64,000 nucleotides of DNA from Symsagittifera roscoffensis (GCF_963678635.1 NC_087067.1:27351547-27415546), one strand, 5' to 3'. Shown: positions 9,771 to 21,149, counted from the stretch's first letter. The notes: generated from the letters alone by a model not told the origin. Program-made: numbers and translations.

Positions 9771-12480
9771 TAAAAAAAAAAAAAATTTTGTTCGGGTACT
9801 TCTGATACACCCGATCTAGAATCCAAAGTTGATCACGAAATTCCGGGTCAAAATGGGCTCCTATGATCCTAATAAGCGCCTAATATCCTAAAATGATTTT
9901 GATTAAATTGATATTTTCCGTTTCCCAAATCGCCACGGAAGATTTCCTCAAGTTTCTAACAAGGAAGGTTGTTTAGAAGGCTTAAGACACTCCGGAGGGT
10001 TACTTCGGAGGTTTGTTAAGACACTTAGCCTACTTCGGAGGGTACCTTAATCACCCATGTCACTTCGGAGGGTCCCCCTAAATTTACTAAGGAGGGTCAA
10101 TAAGATGCTTAATATGCTCCGGAGGGTTACTTCGGAGGGTACCTGTGATTTGGACCCTCCGAACCAACAAATTCTAAAAATTTTTCTTTTCCGAGATTAT
10201 CAACCCAAAAACGGTTGCGGTCCGGAAAATTGGTCCAAAACGTCGACTTATGGTACTAAAATTACCCCGATCGGATGACTAGTCTTTGAGAAACTGCCAA
10301 AAACGTGTTTGTCCAAATGGCCTTTTTTTTACCACCTATATAGGTTCTGAGAAACTTTTTCCGCAATTCCTATCGAAAGTGCCTAAAAATAATTGAAACG
10401 AGCGTAGTAGCCCTGTAAGGCACTGGAACAGTGCAAAAAACCGGATCAAAATTGGTTTGGAGACAAAAATTTGGCCCATAACTATCAAATTTGGACCCTC
10501 CGGTCCCTTCCTTTTCCAATCCTTAAGTCGTTAGCTCTATCCAAGGAGCCAATCGGAGGGTTACTCAAAAATTTCTCTAGTAACCGAGCACGTTATGCTA
10601 GCACAATCCTAACGCAAAAAATTTTATTGCTCTAACTCTAAAAACTCAAAAACTCGATCCCCAAAACAGATTGACAAAATTCAGAAAATTATCGAAATTT
10701 TGACCGAAAAATTTTGGTTTTTTTCCAACTTCTACTGAGTCTTTTCTCACGCGGTTTCTTTAGTTAGGGGGATCGAACTACGTAGCTACTCCCTATATAA
10801 AAGCTTTTGTTGTTCGGAAAAGCTCGGATATCCAAAAATTTGGGGGTCTACAGTTTGATCGAAAATCGATGATTTTCGACAAAATTGGGTGTTTTTTGGG
10901 TCTAATTGAGGAGATAAGTAATTTGTAATAGGGATAATAACCTATTAGTAGTCGTTAATGAATAGTACTATACCCTCCTTTGCACCAAAATACCCGAATT
11001 AAGAACCTTAACTCGGAAATTTGTAATCGATGGAGGGTACAATCGGACCGCGCCAATCGTGCCCCCCACCACTTAAGTTTTAATGAAATAGTAGCCGAAC
11101 GATACTAAAATTGCTTCAACGATACCCAACAGTCGTTGCGGATGTTGTCCCTGATGTCCCTGTTGAGTGTGGAACACGTTGATCAGCTTGCCACTCTACC
11201 CTCCGGTCACCGGCAAAATCACCATTAACGTGCTTAAACACTCAAATTACACTCGAGGGAGGGTATCCAACCCTTCACCAAAACACACAAACTTTCTATC
11301 AGAAACGATATAAATCAACCTGAAACAACAACAAATTGGAAGGTCAGATCACTTCTCGTCCGGAAATAAAATATAAACTGTCACTTTATGTTTTTTACTG
11401 TTTTTGGTCTTTGTTGGATTTTTTACTGTTTTTTGTACTTTTTTGTTTTCAAATAAATTTATTTTTGGCTTTTTCTTGGTTATACACTATTTTTGTTTGG
11501 TTTTACGCTTTCGCTTTAATTGTTTTTGGTCCCGGGACCTCGGGACAAGCGGGTTCATGACTTCCCACCTAACCCTCCGGCCCCCGGAATTTTCGGTGTT
11601 AACTAAGTTAAATAGCTAAATAGTACTGGACGGAGGGTACGCACCTTCCCCCCAGTACAACAACGGTCATTAAGGCTTCTACCTCGGGCTTACGCCCGGA
11701 GCGGAGGGTTCGTCGCTGAAACGCTTGCTGATCATGATGGTCTTATGCCTTTGACATGCCCACCCAGGAGCGCCATAAAAACGTCTATGTAACATTCGCC
11801 CAAATACTACACAGCGACGGAGCGTAGAAAAAGTACCTATTAACGACTGGCAGGCGTCAGTTACCTTAATCCTACTCGTTTTTCACCGTCTCGACCTTGC
11901 CAGTTGATTTTCGGGTCTGTTTAGGGCAAAGTAAAAAGTTACCATTTTTAGGCCATCAGTCAAACGACTTTTGATCAGCTTTCGTTTACATGCGAACACA
12001 ACCACATAGCTGAGTCTCGGATCCTCAGACTACGTGATTGTCATTAAAAACACGGCTCGAACAACCTATTTTAATATGTTTTTGTGTGACAGTTCTATAT
12101 TAAATCCATTGGAGATGGATTGACCCTTTCCTCTTTCTAGCTACTCATATTCTAAAATATCAAGTTACACCGGTGTTGAATTAAAGTTTCACGACATCCA
12201 AGTAGCTATACAGTCAGTTTTATACAGTCCCTTCACATAAAACAGTCTCTGGGGGACTAAGCCTCCGCTCCCGTAATATTCCTGCGATAACGCTCTTATC
12301 TCTTCTAATTTGCGTCCCGGGAGGGTTCCGTGGAATATTCCTTCCCCACCGAAGCTTCCTTGTCCACTAATATCTGCTGATAAGGGTCTTATCGTGCGTT
12401 GCTGCCACGATAAGAGGCTTCGTATTCTCCGTCTCTTGCACGACTGTTTTTCACAATATTTGTCGTTGTTCTGATTTTCT
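9771..12480. other. Non-coding stretch, partly related to block W of array V
   Basis: No frame here looks coding. Two things stand out. The first is a scattered CGGAGGGT/ACCCTCCG motif (densest at 9985-10160, recurring to 11710). The second is a portion around 11300-11850 that resembles 57940-58440 and 63550-63676: shared AACAACAACAAA..GTCAGATCAC..CTCGTC, T-rich tracts, and CCCAGGAGCGCCATAAAAAC. The stretch is probably an old dispersed repeat. 12000-12480 holds nothing I recognise. Confidence 0.5.
9985..10160. repeat. Cluster of CTTCGGAGGGT-type motifs
   Basis: At least seven imperfect copies of a C(T/C)TCGGAGGGT core at irregular 20-40 bp spacing, several as back-to-back pairs joined by TTA. 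The CTCCGGAGGG variants are partly palindromic. Confidence 0.7.
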
Positions 12481-12563
12481 CAGCTTTTTTTGGTCAAAAT
12501 GGCCGTTTTTCGTATTTCTGAGAAATATCAACTTGAAAATCGAAATTTTAAAAATAGAAAATT

Positions 12564-13013
12564 TCAGAATAATTCGACCCTCCTTTCAAGCACTTTTTTG
12601 CTGTTAAGGCCTTTTCTCTCTGATTCGTGTTTCGTCGGAAGGTTGCGCTGTGCCATCTGGCAGAATGGCACAATGTCAATTCCAATCGCTTTCCAATGTT
12701 TGTCTAGTTTCCACTTGAATTCGTCGATGGTCTTGATTTGCACTGTTTCTTGTGGCAGATTGTTCCAGTCGAGAGGTGCTCTAATCGTGAAGAAATTTTT
12801 TTGCATTTCTAGATTTGCTTTACGTACTACTACTTTACATGCGTTACCTCTAGAATCCCTATCATTCCGCTCGAATAGTCCCGCAGTGGCATTCCTATCA
12901 TACAAACCATAGCAGATTTTATACATTTCTATCATTCTCCCTCTTCTCCTTCTGTATTCCAGCGATGATAGATTTAGTTCTTTAAGGCGTTCGTAATAGG
13001 ATAGACTTTTCAT
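12564..13013 (-). pseudogene. CR1-type ORF2 C-terminal domain
   Basis: A 149-codon frame continuing the LINE protein after a frameshift. It matches the conserved tail of CR1/Rex-like ORF2 proteins: LSYYERLKELNLSSLEYRRR, RGRMIEMYKI, then KNFFTIRAPLDWNNLPQETV and FKWKLDKHW. Upstream, ILENVQIRATRLV is readable in the same frame from about 13060, so the shift lies between there and 13080. I saw no clear 3' microsatellite tail below 12564. Confidence 0.9.
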
Positions 13014-13102
13014 AACACTTACTAGACGCGTCGCTCTTATTTGTACGTTTTCTAAGATCTTTTGATCAGTCTTAGGTGCCAGATTAAGTTCGCAAATTCA
13101 AG

Positions 13103-13765
13103 TTATGGCCGTATCAAGCATTTGTAGATGTTTAAAAATACTTGTTTCGTGACTTTAGAGAAGCTTTTCTTAATTACTGCGATAATGCCGTTTGCCTTAT
13201 TGGCTTTTTTAGTGATGTGTGTTTCGAATGTCAGTTTGTTGTCAAGCCAGATACCCAGGTCTTTTTCGAGTTGCACTTCTTTAATGTTTTCGCCATTGAT
13301 TTTATAAATCCTCTCCATATCCAATTTCTTGTTTCCTATTGTCATGTGAACACATTTGTTGATATTAAAGGACAAAAAACTTTGGCCTGACCAAGTTTCT
13401 AGTGATTGTAAATCTTCATGTATGCGTGTTACATCCAATTTGTCTTCAATTTGACGGTATAGTTTCGCATCGTCAGCAAACAGATATATTTTTGACGCTA
13501 TTTTGTCTGGCATTGTGTTTATGTATATCAAAAACAGTACTGGGCCGAGTACTGAACCCTGGAGTTTCCCACTTTTTACTGGCTGCCACAAGGATTTTGA
13601 GTCGTTGATTACCACTCTCTGTTGACGTCCCGAAAGAAAGTCTGTCATCCAGTTCAAGGTTCTTCCTGTTACTCCATACTGTCTAAGAACTCCGATTAGT
13701 CTTTTGTGTGGTACCGAATCGAAGGCTTTTTTGAAGTCCAAGTATATCACGTCCAGCTTGTGCAC
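13103..13765 (-). pseudogene. CR1-type reverse transcriptase domain
   Basis: A 220-codon frame with RT motifs of the CR1/Jockey group: YLDFKKAFDSVPHKRL, then WMTDFLSGRQQRVVIN, then GSVLGPVLFLIYIN and LFADDAKLYRQI with the catalytic FADD at 13469-13480. Later KDLGIWLDNKLTFETHI and KCLIRP match the family's end-of-palm region. Before GSVLGP the usual SGVPQ reads SGKLQ. The ATG at 13763-13765 is internal and fortuitous; the protein once extended further 5'. A stop codon follows RP, after which LEFANLIW still reads correctly before the frameshift. In life the enzyme primes cDNA synthesis at a nicked chromosomal target. Confidence 0.92.
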
Positions 13766-14690
13766 GACCGTACCTAAACTGAAGACCCCCTTTTATAATT
13801 TACAATTTTTTAAATATATATATATAAAAAAATAATGACTCAAAACAACTTAAGTTTTTTATCACAATTCAATTTCAAGCTTAGTTTGCTTGGTTGCTCA
13901 TTTGAATTTTTCTCAAACAATGAGTTTAGAAGTAGAGAGCTGACACTAAGGCTATAGTTCCAGAATCAAAAAAATTCTGGCTAAAACAAAAAATTTTGAA
14001 AAAACTTACATGTTAGCCTGAAATCATCACGTAAAATGCGGTGATATATATATCAGATGATGAGTATCGAAATATAAGTGAAATAGTCTGGTACTGTAGA
14101 ACATGCATCGCGATAAGACAGAAAAATAAGTCAGTGCAGCAAGCTGAGTTATTTCTCCGTTACGTTAACGATATAGTGACAATGAAGGGTGATTCTGAAA
14201 AGGTGCTACGGGCTGCAAACTTACTACATCCAAATTTACAGTTCACATTAGAGAGCTAACAAAAACGGAAAATTGGCATTTTTGGATTTAAAAATTACAA
14301 AAACAGGAAAAGTAACTGTGGATGGTATCAAAAACCAATAGATACAGGTACCATACTAAATTTTATTCAGTAAACGAGAAGTGTGATTGAAGGAACTGTT
14401 CACCGGGTTTTCCGCAGTAAGCCAACACGTGAAGAAAATGATGAAGCCATGAAAATCAACAGTGATCAGTGGTTGGATAACCAATATCCGAAAAGTTGGT
14501 CGTCGCTGGTTGCGTTGCATGTCCTTGAAAACATTATCAGCGAGGGCAAACACAAAAAGAACATGGCTGAGAAAAAGAAGGGTGATCTTGAAAGGGTGCT
14601 ATGGGCTGCAAACTTACTACATCCAAATTTACAGTTCATATTAAGACACCTAACACAAACGGAAAAAAGCCGTCCTGCAGGGAGCTGACA
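13752..14690 (+). mobile_element. Penelope-like element fragment, unit U1
   Basis: A frame at 14041-14259 reads FLRYVNDIVTMKGDSEK and then AANLLHPNLQFTLE. This matches the PLE reverse-transcriptase segment around the catalytic box, here YVND instead of YVDD, followed by the HPN.QFT.E block. A degraded FLDL segment follows near 14280. A second frame (14383-14688) carries VIEGTVHRVFR and QWLDNQYPKSW, the region after the RT core in PLEs. It ends with a second copy of the DLEKV..AANLLHPNLQF block, so part of the RT is duplicated. Direct copies of GAGCTGACACTAAGGCTATAG flank it at 13937 and 14682. Fragmentary and inactive. Confidence 0.75.
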
Positions 14691-14699
14691 CTAAGGCTA

Positions 14700-15440
14700 T
14701 AGTTCCAGTATCAAAAAATTCTTGCAAAAAAAAATTGGAAATAACTTACATGATAGCATGAAGTTAGCGACAAAACGAAATTGTAAAATCAAGAATGGTG
14801 AAAACTCTCAGATTATTGTGACTAAATAAATGAAATTGTTACATAAAAGTTGTTACATGATTTCTGTAATACTTGTAAATTTGTGATTGGTTGATTTTTT
14901 TCAATTATGAAACAATGATGTGTATGACACTTTTTATGAACTTTGATCATTTTGTACAGATAGTTTAGAGTTTTAAAACCTAAAGATGCATAAAAATGTG
15001 CGAAAACGTTTGTTTGAATTTACAATTTTAAAGCATTCTTCGAGTATTTTTGGTCGTTTAGAATTTCTTGAAAATGGTTATCGATCATAAAAAATCGGCT
15101 CCACAAAAAAATGAAAAGCAAACAATCAAAAAACTGCGCAAATACAAAATTCGATCCAAAACTAGATCATGATTAAATCATCTAACCTTAGTTTCTGTGA
15201 CATTCTACTAAATTTATCTTTTTTTCAATTAAATTTTTTTTTGATTTATTTGATTTTCCGATTTAGTTAGCTTGGTTGCTCAATTGAGTTTCTCTAACAG
15301 AAAACAATTCAGAGTTTCAATTCTTCTCTGTATTCTTTGTCAATTATGAAATCTGGAAAATGATTGACGACCAGAAAAAAAACATCATCAATAAATCTGT
15401 TTTTACAAAATAACACATAAAAAAATTTAAAATTTAAATT
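14700..15440. other. AT-rich P 3'-flank sequence, no gene
   Basis: Contains one copy of a widespread motif, TTAGCTTGGTTGCTCAATTG (near 15266), that also lies just beyond the P C-terminus elsewhere. The stretch GCGCAAA..GATCATGATTAAATCAT..GACATTCTA recurs about 0.6 kb further on in the unit. This is a local tandem duplication of P 3'-flanking DNA. Confidence 0.6.
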
Positions 15441-15445
15441 CAAAA

Positions 15446-15473
15446 GTTTTTGCACATTTTGTGCATCATCAGG
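15446..15473 (-). ncRNA. Hammerhead-ribozyme-like core, degenerate (U1)
   Basis: Minus strand: CTGATGA, then a 5-bp stem TGCAC/GTGCA with a short A-rich loop, then AAAAC. Hammerheads need CUGANGA, stem II, GAAA. Only the G before AAA is wrong, an A that would follow from CpG decay. It lies about 60-70 bp downstream of the minus-strand PLE remnant, and PLEs are known to carry hammerheads. No clear cleavage triplet or stem I/III is visible, so it is probably inactive. Confidence 0.4.
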
Positions 15474-15534
15474 ATTAAAGTTTTTTTACAATGGTTACAA
15501 AATTATCAAAGATCTGAAAAATGAGAAGCATGAC

Positions 15535-15690
15535 TTAATATACTCTAAAACTTTTTGACCAATCAAACTTAAACAACTTTTCAAACACTACCCTGTCCGA
15601 CCAAGTTTTCAGATATTGATTTTCAATCCATTGCTTCCGATTTTTTTCCAATGCGTGTTCAAAGTTTCGAATATTGAAATTTTTCCATGT
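15535..15690 (-). mobile_element. Minus-strand PLE remnant, unit U1
   Basis: On the minus strand this encodes, with breaks, a stretch related to the plus-strand PLE post-RT segment (a Trp, NQY, W-S-D-R-V pattern). The better-preserved equivalents are at 21259-21456 and 28975-29172. Confidence 0.55.
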
Positions 15691-15959
15691 TTTCCAAAAT
15701 AATAAAAATTATCCAATCAAAAGTTTGCGCAAATTTGAAATTGCTACAAAATTAGATCATGATTAAGTAATCTAACTTAAATTTTCGAGACATTCTAATA
15801 AAAATATCTTTTCATTTCAACGAGTTCGTTTTTTTCGGTTTGTTTGATTATCCAATTTAGTTAATTTGGTGGCGGATTCGATTTTCTTAACACAAATTAG
15901 TTTTGAGTTTCCTACCTTCTCTTTATTCTTTATTCTGTAGAAATTCTAAAACTTCTAAA

Positions 15960-18900
15960 TTTTCTAATGGTCTTTTGCTTCAAGGATTTTGGTTGTTATG
16001 AATGCCTCATTTTCTCTTACTGCGACCTCGAATCTGCAATCTCGATATCAGTGCCCTGCAACACATCAGTGGCCATACTCACGCTGTTGATGGCATTCCT
16101 TCAACAACTTAGCTTTTTTATCCTCTGTTTACAAGAAGTTGGAGGTTTTACAGTAGTATATTTGTTCTTGCAGAAGCGGTTGTAGAGGCACAACGTCTCA
16201 TTTCTCTCCAGATCAATCTTCAACACCACTCTTTTTTCTCTTCAATCATAATTAATAGTCTTCAAGGTTCTCTTCACTCCTGTGGCTACCGTAATCCGAT
16301 GAATCACGAAAGCTCGCTTGAAAGCTTCTGAGCCTTGTGCAGCTAATACGAACTGTAGCTTCTGCTTTGCTTCGACACATTATTTTTTCAGCATACTCGT
16401 ACAACCAGGCAGTGCTGTTGGCTATGAACCATGACAAATTTCGACTTTTAGCCCAAAACTTTTTCACATTTATCGGGGTTAGTTCAACATTTTTGGCATT
16501 GTCTCAAACAGATCTTAATCTTTCCGACAGCTAAGTTCTTCCAACTGCTCTTTCGTCGATGCTTCATGTCTGTTTTTTGCTCTAACATGAGCGTCTATTG
16601 GTCTAATCTCCATTACCCTGACTATTATTATCGTCACTGGTGGCGATGAGTCTGGTAAACTCATACAGGGCAGCTAACAAGAATCCCAGATCAACACCGG
16701 ATTACTACGTGAGATGTACCACCATATTTGTAAAAAAAAACAGTGGCATCGGATTTCATTGTGCGTTAAAATGATAATCCTTCAATTTGGTTGCAACGAC
16801 ACTTCTAGCAGTGGTTCCACTTCCATCGTTATTCGTTGGATTTTTCAACTTCCGTCTTTTGCATAGCAATCCGTCGCTGTTGAACCTCTCTACTTCGGTC
16901 TCTCAAAAATGCTGATGTTTCAACTGGCGTATCTCATGTACTTCTTCCCAAATATCATTTCCCGTTCTTCCTTAGTTCTCTCTTGAGCTGCGGCAAATAT
17001 CTCAAAAAACAGCTCGTAAGATCTTTCTGCCATTCTGACAAGTCTTAACACTTTGACGCTGAGATAGGTTGGTTTTTTTGTCTTCGTGCTCTTCACTTCC
17101 ACAGTTATTGTTCAATTCAATTCCGATTGCTTCTCTCCATTTTTCGATATATTTCTGCTAGGCTTGTAAGTTTTTTGTAAACACTTCTAGACTGAAGGCC
17201 CTTATTCCAGATCTCATGCTTTTGTTCCAAATTCAAATATGACTCGATAAAACCAAACATACTGTAGAATTTTAGTGCATTCAATAGATTCATTTCGGTT
17301 TCACCATGACATTCTGCTACTAATTCGGTTACCGTTTTCATTTTTTTCACTATATTTCTAAAAAATATCACAAATTGCTCGTGCTGCTTTGCAAGTGTTT
17401 TCATGCAGTCCAGAACTACACATATGTGACAATTCAGTCAACAGACTTTCACCAGGCAGCTGCCAAGTTCCACGCAGCCTTCCGGCTCCCAGCCAGGCAA
17501 CGCCACAATCTTCTCTCGAGCGCTCCTAGAAGCTGCGGTCATCAAGTTGTTTATGTTTTTAGGTCGCGCAAATTGCAATCAGCATTTAAGACCTTTTGAA
17601 CATCTTTTGTTGCTCGCATTATCATATCGGTATTGGGACTCGGGCACCATAATGGCTCCATCAGTTCCACTACAGCCATTAAACTTGATCTCATTAATTC
17701 ATCCGAGAATCCCAATCCGAGTTTCATTCTACTATCTTTGGTATGGAAGGTGCAACCACCTTTTCTTCCGATACAAGTAATAGCTAGTTTTTTTGACTTG
17801 TAATAGTTATCATCTCTGATTTTCTAGGCCCGCAAATTCTTAGTAACACTGCTTGCTTGTAATAAAAGTAGCAATCAAGTATATCTTCATTGATGAAAGG
17901 GTTGTAGTCATTCCAACACATCCCGACATGTAATGGTCAGACTTCTTACTTATTGGTTCACAGTAACCACTGGACTTAAGTCTTATCATAGATTCCTTGG
18001 CCAGCCTGAGCTCTTCTTTTGAAAATCTCCTGGTTTCATCTATTTTTTTCGAGGTCTCCTTTTTCCATGTTTGTTTTAATGGTTTGTTTTTCTGCCAACA
18101 AAACATGGACTCTTCGAGTCTGAGAATCTCGCCATCCTTCCCTCAAACATTTTGTACATTCTCAAGCTGGGTGCATGAATTATGGAAACTGATCTTTCCA
18201 AAAAATATATTGGATAAGAGGATATTCAAGTAGTTTTTAAGACAATTTCCTGAAGTCATCCAAGCGCTCTGTCTTTTTCCTCACCTTTTGGTACGCCATT
18301 AAAATTCTGGGTCTTTTTGTTATTTGCCCGGTTGTTATGTCGTAAGGTCTGAGATTCCATAATTTCGGATATGTTTTTTTTGTGTACTCTTTTGACCTCA
18401 ACTATTCTATCACCGAAGTATTTGTTGAAAATGATGGCATTCCTTCCGGGTTCAGCTATCCTTTCGAATTGAACTTCCTTGCTCATTGTCCTCGCAAAAA
18501 ATTCTGCGCACACCAATTTAATTTGCTTCAATCGACTACTGAGATGAGGTTTAGATGCAGCACTGACCTTCTACATGTTTTGTTTTGGGCCAGGAATTGC
18601 AAATATAAATGCCGGATGGTATATGACTGTCTCAAAATCACTTAATCCCCTGTGATCCTCTCTGATCCTCATAGCCGAGCACAAATCAATCAGCAGTGGT
18701 ATTTCGACCACCTTGCATCGCACATTCTCATCTCTTTCGATTTTCTCATCCTCTCCCGTTCCGAATCGGTTTTGCTGCATGAGTTACTCTATCAGCCTGT
18801 GCCTCAGAACTCCCATTTTCGTCCAGTAGGTTGTGGCTGTTTGCAGATCGAACTTTTTTACGTTCTCTCGAATCTGCTCTGAACATCGTGTTATGATTTT

Positions 18901-19230
18901 GAACTTTCCCAGTCTGCTGTAAATCGTGGCGACTAGAGTCAGCAGACAATCCATTCGGAGATTCCTTACTCCCTCTGTCAATAGCACGGCAGGTCCCTTT
19001 TGAAAGTCTTTGCTCCAAAATCATGAATAGCCTCAGGATGACCACATTTGACTAGACAGTGACCACTTGAAGAACTTTTGTATCAGGCAGCGAAATAGTC
19101 CAGGGTCAGTTTTCACCAGGAAGGACGCAATCAATCCTGCTCTCAATCCTTCTTACATGCTCTCCGTTCTCTTATAGCCTTCTTCTCTTCAAACGTTCTC
19201 TGTCCAGACCAATTGCAGCTTAGTTCTTAA
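15960..19230 (-). pseudogene. P-family protein, copy in U1 (N-terminus deleted)
   Basis: Unrecognised protein. The longest consistent frame runs 18987 to 18256: LLTLVATIYSRLGKFK, then ENVKKFDLQTATTYW, then PLLIDLCSAMRIREDH and then ARTMSKEVQFERIAEP. It is one phase interrupted only by stops at about 18781-18786 and 18571. Further blocks follow toward lower coordinates: 18106-17840 (Lys/Glu-rich), 17404-17117 (TELVAECHGETEMNLLNALK, KHEIW), 17102-16920, 16467-16252 (FIANSTAWLYEYAEK) and a C-terminal stretch to 15967. The 5' end is missing: at about 19227 the sequence jumps over roughly 0.7 kb present in U2 and U3. The predicted composition is soluble, helical and charged, with no signal peptide or membrane segments. 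Calling this one protein rests on the same block order in U2 and U3. Confidence 0.6.
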
Positions 19231-19269
19231 CTTTAAATCTCCTCCCTAAATAGTAAGTATTACAAAGAA

Positions 19270-19295
19270 CACTCACGAAATGACAACGCAAATTT
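19270..19295 (-). promoter_or_regulatory. Conserved block upstream of P (U1)
   Basis: Core AATTTGCGTTGTCATTT (minus strand), found also near 26990, 34280 (minus) and 47855, 50140, 52315 (plus). It always lies on the side where the P 5' end is expected, about 250 bp from the P start in U3. Possible promoter or 5' UTR; function inferred only. Confidence 0.35.
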
Positions 19296-19403
19296 ATAAT
19301 TGCACCAATAATAACTCAAATGACAATGCATTAAATGCTGACTTGACTTAATTCCTGCAATATTGCTTATTGATGTATTTATATAATACTGGTATGGGCG
19401 CTA

Positions 19404-20300
19404 TCCAGCTTATGCACGACCGTACTTAAACGGAAGGGCCCCTTTTAAATTTTACTATTTTAAAAAAATATATACATAAAAAAATAATGACTCAAAACAA
19501 CTTAAGTTTTTTTCATCACAATTCAATTTCAAGCTTAGTTAGCTTGGTTGCTCATTTGAATTTTTCTCAATCAACGAGTTTAGAAGTAGAGAGCTGACAC
19601 TAAGGCTATAGTTACACTCTGGCTAAAACAAAAAATTTTGAACTAACTTACATGTTAGCCTGAAATTATCTCGTAAAATGCGGTGATATATATCAGATGA
19701 TGAGTATCGAAATATAAGTGAAATCGTCTGGTACTGTAGAAAATGCATCAATATAAGACAGAAAAAAGTGCAGCAAGCTAAGTTACTTCTCAAAAGAAGG
19801 GTGATTCTGAAAAAGTGCTACGGGCTGCAAACTTACTACATCCAAATTTACAGTTCACTTTAGAGACACTTAACAAAAACGGTTTGGATTTACAAATTAC
19901 AAAAACAGGAAAAGTAACTGTGGGTAGTATCAAAAACCAACAGATACAGGTAACATACTAAATTTTATTCAGTACACAACAAGTGTGATTGAAGGAACTG
20001 TTCACCGGGTTTTCCGCAGTACGTCAACGTGAAGAAAATGATAAAGCCATGAAAATCAACAGTGATCAGTGGTTGGATAACCAATATCCGAAAAGTTGGT
20101 CGTCACTGGTGGCGTCGCATGCCCTTGAAAAGATCATCAGCGAGGGCAAACACAAAAAGAACATGGCTGAGAAAGAGAAGGGTGATCTTGAAAAGGTGTT
20201 ATGGGCTGCAAACTTACTACATCCAAATTTACAGTTCACCTTAGAGGCACCTAACACAAACGGAAAAAGGCCGTCCAGCAGCATTAATTTTTTTACATAG
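19404..20300 (+). mobile_element. Penelope-like element fragment, unit U2
   Basis: Same arrangement as in U1. About 30 bp encoding the YVND box have been deleted (near 19785) and the following FLDL box is shortened. The frame at 19989-20300 keeps VHRVFR-related sequence, QWLDNQYPKSW and the duplicated HPNLQFTLE block. The flanking GAGCTGACACTAAGG repeats are at 19591 and 20354. Confidence 0.7.
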
Positions 20301-21121
20301 AGGCGCTGCACGTTAGGAAAAAGAGACCGGCAATTAGCGAGTTTAGAAGTAGGGAGCTGACACTAAGGCTATAGTTCCAGTATCAAAACATTCTTGCTAA
20401 AAAATTGGAAATAACTAAGATGTTAGCATGAAACTAGCGACAAAACAAAATTGTAAAAACAAAAAAAGTGAAAACTCTCAGAATATTCTGACTAAATAAT
20501 TGAAATAGTTACATATTAGTTGTTACATAATTTCAGTAATACTTGTAAAGTTGTGATTAGTTGGTTTTTTTTAAATTTTAAAATAATGATGTGTATGACA
20601 TTTTTTATGATCTTTGATCATTTTGTACAGATAGTTTAGAGTTTTAAAACCTGAAAGTGCATAAAAATGTGCGAAAACATTTGTTTGAAATTACAATTTT
20701 AAAGCATTCTCAGAGTATTCTTTGTCGTTTAGAAGTTCTTGAAAATGATTATCGATCATAAAAACATCGGTTTTACAAAAAATAAAAACCAAACAATCTA
20801 AAGTTTGCGCAAAATTAAAATTCGATCCAAAACTAGATCATGATTAAATCATGTAACCTAAGTTTCTAAGACATTCTATTAAATTTATCTTTTTTTCAAT
20901 TGAATTTGTTTTTTTTTTTCGATTTATTTGGTTTTCCGATTTAGTTAGCTTGGTTGCTCAATTGAGTTTCTCTAACACAAAACAATTCAGAGTTTCAATT
21001 CTTCTATGTATTCTTTATCGTTTATGAATTTTGAAAAAGATTGACGACCAGAAAAAAAACATCATCAATAAATCTGTTATACAAAATTACACATAAAAAA
21101 ATTTAAAATGTTAATTCAAAA

Positions 21122-21149
21122 GTTTTTGCACATTTTGTGCATCATCAGG
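21122..21149 (-). ncRNA. Hammerhead-ribozyme-like core, degenerate (U2, first)
   Basis: Same 28-bp motif and same defect as at 15446-15473, again downstream of a minus-strand PLE remnant. Confidence 0.4.

Larger units (their letters stand above)
12564..13765 (-). mobile_element. 5'-truncated CR1-type non-LTR retrotransposon (LINE)
   Basis: Read right to left, this holds the C-terminal two thirds of a LINE ORF2: reverse transcriptase, then the thumb-like C-terminal domain that ends CR1/L2-clade proteins. The endonuclease and RT N-terminus are missing, the usual outcome of incomplete target-primed reverse transcription. The 5' break at about 13765 lies where array U begins. A stop and a frameshift at 13014-13103 make it inactive. 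Confidence 0.9.

Noticed and set aside
11336-11619. Phe/Leu-rich frames resembling membrane segments
   Set aside because: They come from T-rich low-complexity DNA related to the non-coding block W.
13804-13830. ATATATATA and A-rich tract as a possible LINE tail
   Set aside because: It lies on the 5' side of the minus-strand LINE and recurs in U2 to U4 without any LINE.
14050-14100. GATGATGAGTATCGAAAT in the plus-strand PLE leader looked like a hammerhead core
   Set aside because: The essential C of CUGAUGA is missing, stem II would be one base pair, and no stem I or III can be drawn; the stretch is also part of a coding-like frame.
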